From: Luzula sylvatica
Lineage: Eukaryota; Streptophyta; Magnoliopsida; Poales; Juncaceae
NCBI GenBank assembly: GCA_946800325.1
Contig: OX326958.1
Location: 69,995,264 to 70,059,263, forward strand
Length of the DNA stretch: 64,000 nt
Direction: 5' to 3'
The notes under the pieces are model-generated. The model saw nothing but the letters and a program-made list of their open reading frames with translations. It searched no databases and was not told the DNA's origin. Numbering within the stretch: the stretch's first letter is position 1; every line of letters starts with the position of its first letter. The position numbers and the translations under genes are program-made. Positions 62,901-64,000 of the stretch are shown one piece after another.

Positions 62901-64000
62901 AATACAGTTTTTTTTGTAATTTCATCTTGAATTATTGAATATGAAGATTGTCCAATTGTAGGTTTCTCAATCTTTCTCCAAATGGCACGATTTTTATATC
63001 AAAATCGCTCGCCCCGGAGAGAGAAATACAGCAGCGCGAACGAATTTGGGAAATTATGTATTTTGAACCCGAATTAACAGAAAATACAGATTTTTGGTAA
63101 TTTCATCCTGAATTATTGAATATGAAGATTATCACATTGTAACTTTCTCATACTTTCTCCAAATGGCACGATCTTCATACCAAAATCGCTCGCCTCGACG
63201 AGAGGAATGCAGCAGCGCGGTCGAATTTCGAAAATTATGTATTTTGAGCCCGAATTAACAAAAAATACAGTTTTTTTTTGTAATTTCATCTTGAATTATT
63301 GAATATGAAGATTGTCCAATTGTAGGTTTCTCAATCTTTCTCCAAATGGCACGATTTTTATATCAAAATCGCTCGCCCCGGAGAGAGAAATACAGCAGGG
63401 CGAACGAATTTGGGAAATTATGTATTTTGAACCCGAATTAACAGAAAATACAGATTTTTGGTAATTTCATCATGAATTATTGAATATGAAGATTATCACA
63501 TTGTAACTTTCTCATACTTTCTCCAAATGGCACGATGTTCATATCAAAATCGCTCGCCTCGACGAGAGGAATGCAGCAGCGCGGTCGAATTTCGAAAATT
63601 ATGTATTTTGAGCCCGAATTAACAAAAAATACAGTTTTTTTTTGTAATTTCATCTTGAATTATTGAATATGAAGATTGTCCAATTGTAGGTTTCTCAATC
63701 TTTCTCCAAATGGCACGATTTTTATATCAAAATCGCTCGCCCCGTGGAGAGAAATACAGCAGCGCGAACGAATTTGGCAAATTATGTATTTTGAACCCGA
63801 ATTAACATAAAATACAGTTTTTTTGGTAATTTCATCATGAATTATTGAATATGAAGATTATCACATTGTAACTTTCTCATACTTTCTCCAAATGGCACGA
63901 TCTTCATATCAAAATCGCTCGCCTCGACGAGAGGAATGCAGCAGCGCGGTCGAATTTCGAAAATTATGTATTTTGAGCCCGAATTAACAAAAAATACAGT
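60000..64000 (+). repeat. Satellite domain of fairly uniform dimers
   Basis: Mostly consensus dimers (CCCCGGAGAGAG in A, CAGCAGCGCGGTCG in B) with weaker higher-order structure. Near the end, three successive B monomers share a T-tract shortened to CAGATTTTTGG (about 62724, 63087, 63451), and two adjacent B monomers share GCTGGAGCG (about 62484, 62847), a sign of very local duplication. Confidence 0.75.

Larger units (their letters stand above)
22489..64000 (+). repeat. Right block of 182-bp satellite array (A/B dimers)
   Basis: About 228 monomers in the same orientation as the left block, continuing to the end of the window. It starts at the CAG of the B-monomer start, directly after the truncated 5' LTR. 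Dominant variants just right of the element (CCACGGAGAGAG, GAACCCTAATT, AATGCAGGAGCG) were not seen in the left block. No other insertion was found in the 41.5 kb. Confidence 0.97.

Noticed and set aside
1..64000. Telomere repeats, rDNA, tRNA genes, organelle DNA or bacterial genes
   Set aside because: No such motif was seen. The only tRNA-related sequence is the 18-base primer binding site.

Overview
This window is plant nuclear heterochromatin, most likely from or near a centromere of a flowering plant. I cannot name the species. About 57.6 kb of the 64 kb is one head-to-tail satellite DNA. The rest is a single 6.4-kb LTR retrotransposon. I see no host gene, tRNA, rRNA or bacterial-type gene. 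A plant is indicated by three things: a Ty3/gypsy element of Ogre/Tat/Athila type with a tRNA-Asp primer site, a TATAAATA promoter box in its LTR, and a ~180-bp AT-rich satellite, the monomer size typical of plant centromeres.

Layout. (1) 1-16074: left satellite array, about 88 monomers. (2) 16075-22488: retrotransposon on the minus strand. From right to left it has a truncated 5' LTR (20951-22488), the PBS (20931-20948), a 367-codon ORF (19692-20795), a frameshifted integrase C-terminal remnant (18996-19403), a non-coding A/T-rich stretch with two long homopolymer runs, a polypurine tract (about 17683-17697) and an intact 1608-bp 3' LTR (16075-17682). (3) 22489-64000: right satellite array, about 228 monomers.

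Satellite. The basic unit is a 364-bp dimer of two diverged 182-bp monomers, called A and B here, always in the same orientation. Combinations of dimer variants recur as higher-order repeats (HORs), and the HOR length changes along the window: about 2185 bp (1-8 kb), 3277 bp (8-14.5 kb), 6.92 kb with shorter nested periods (29-43 kb), 1456 bp (40-42 kb), 2912 bp (46-52 kb), 1820 bp (52-55.7 kb) and 1638 bp (57-60 kb). Three B/A hybrid monomers shift the dimer phase by one monomer.

Retrotransposon. The two LTRs show no difference that I could find over 1538 bp, so the insertion looks recent. The outer 70 bp of the 5' LTR and some satellite have been lost. That junction sits in the loop of an A-tract/T-tract dyad. 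Most of gag-pol is absent, so the element must be non-autonomous, yet it keeps a long open frame. Each LTR carries twelve copies of a 14-bp palindrome, consensus TCCGTTACAACGGA. The most notable observations are the palindrome cluster, the retained ORF in an otherwise gutted element, the rearranged junction, and the different dyad symmetries in A and B monomers.
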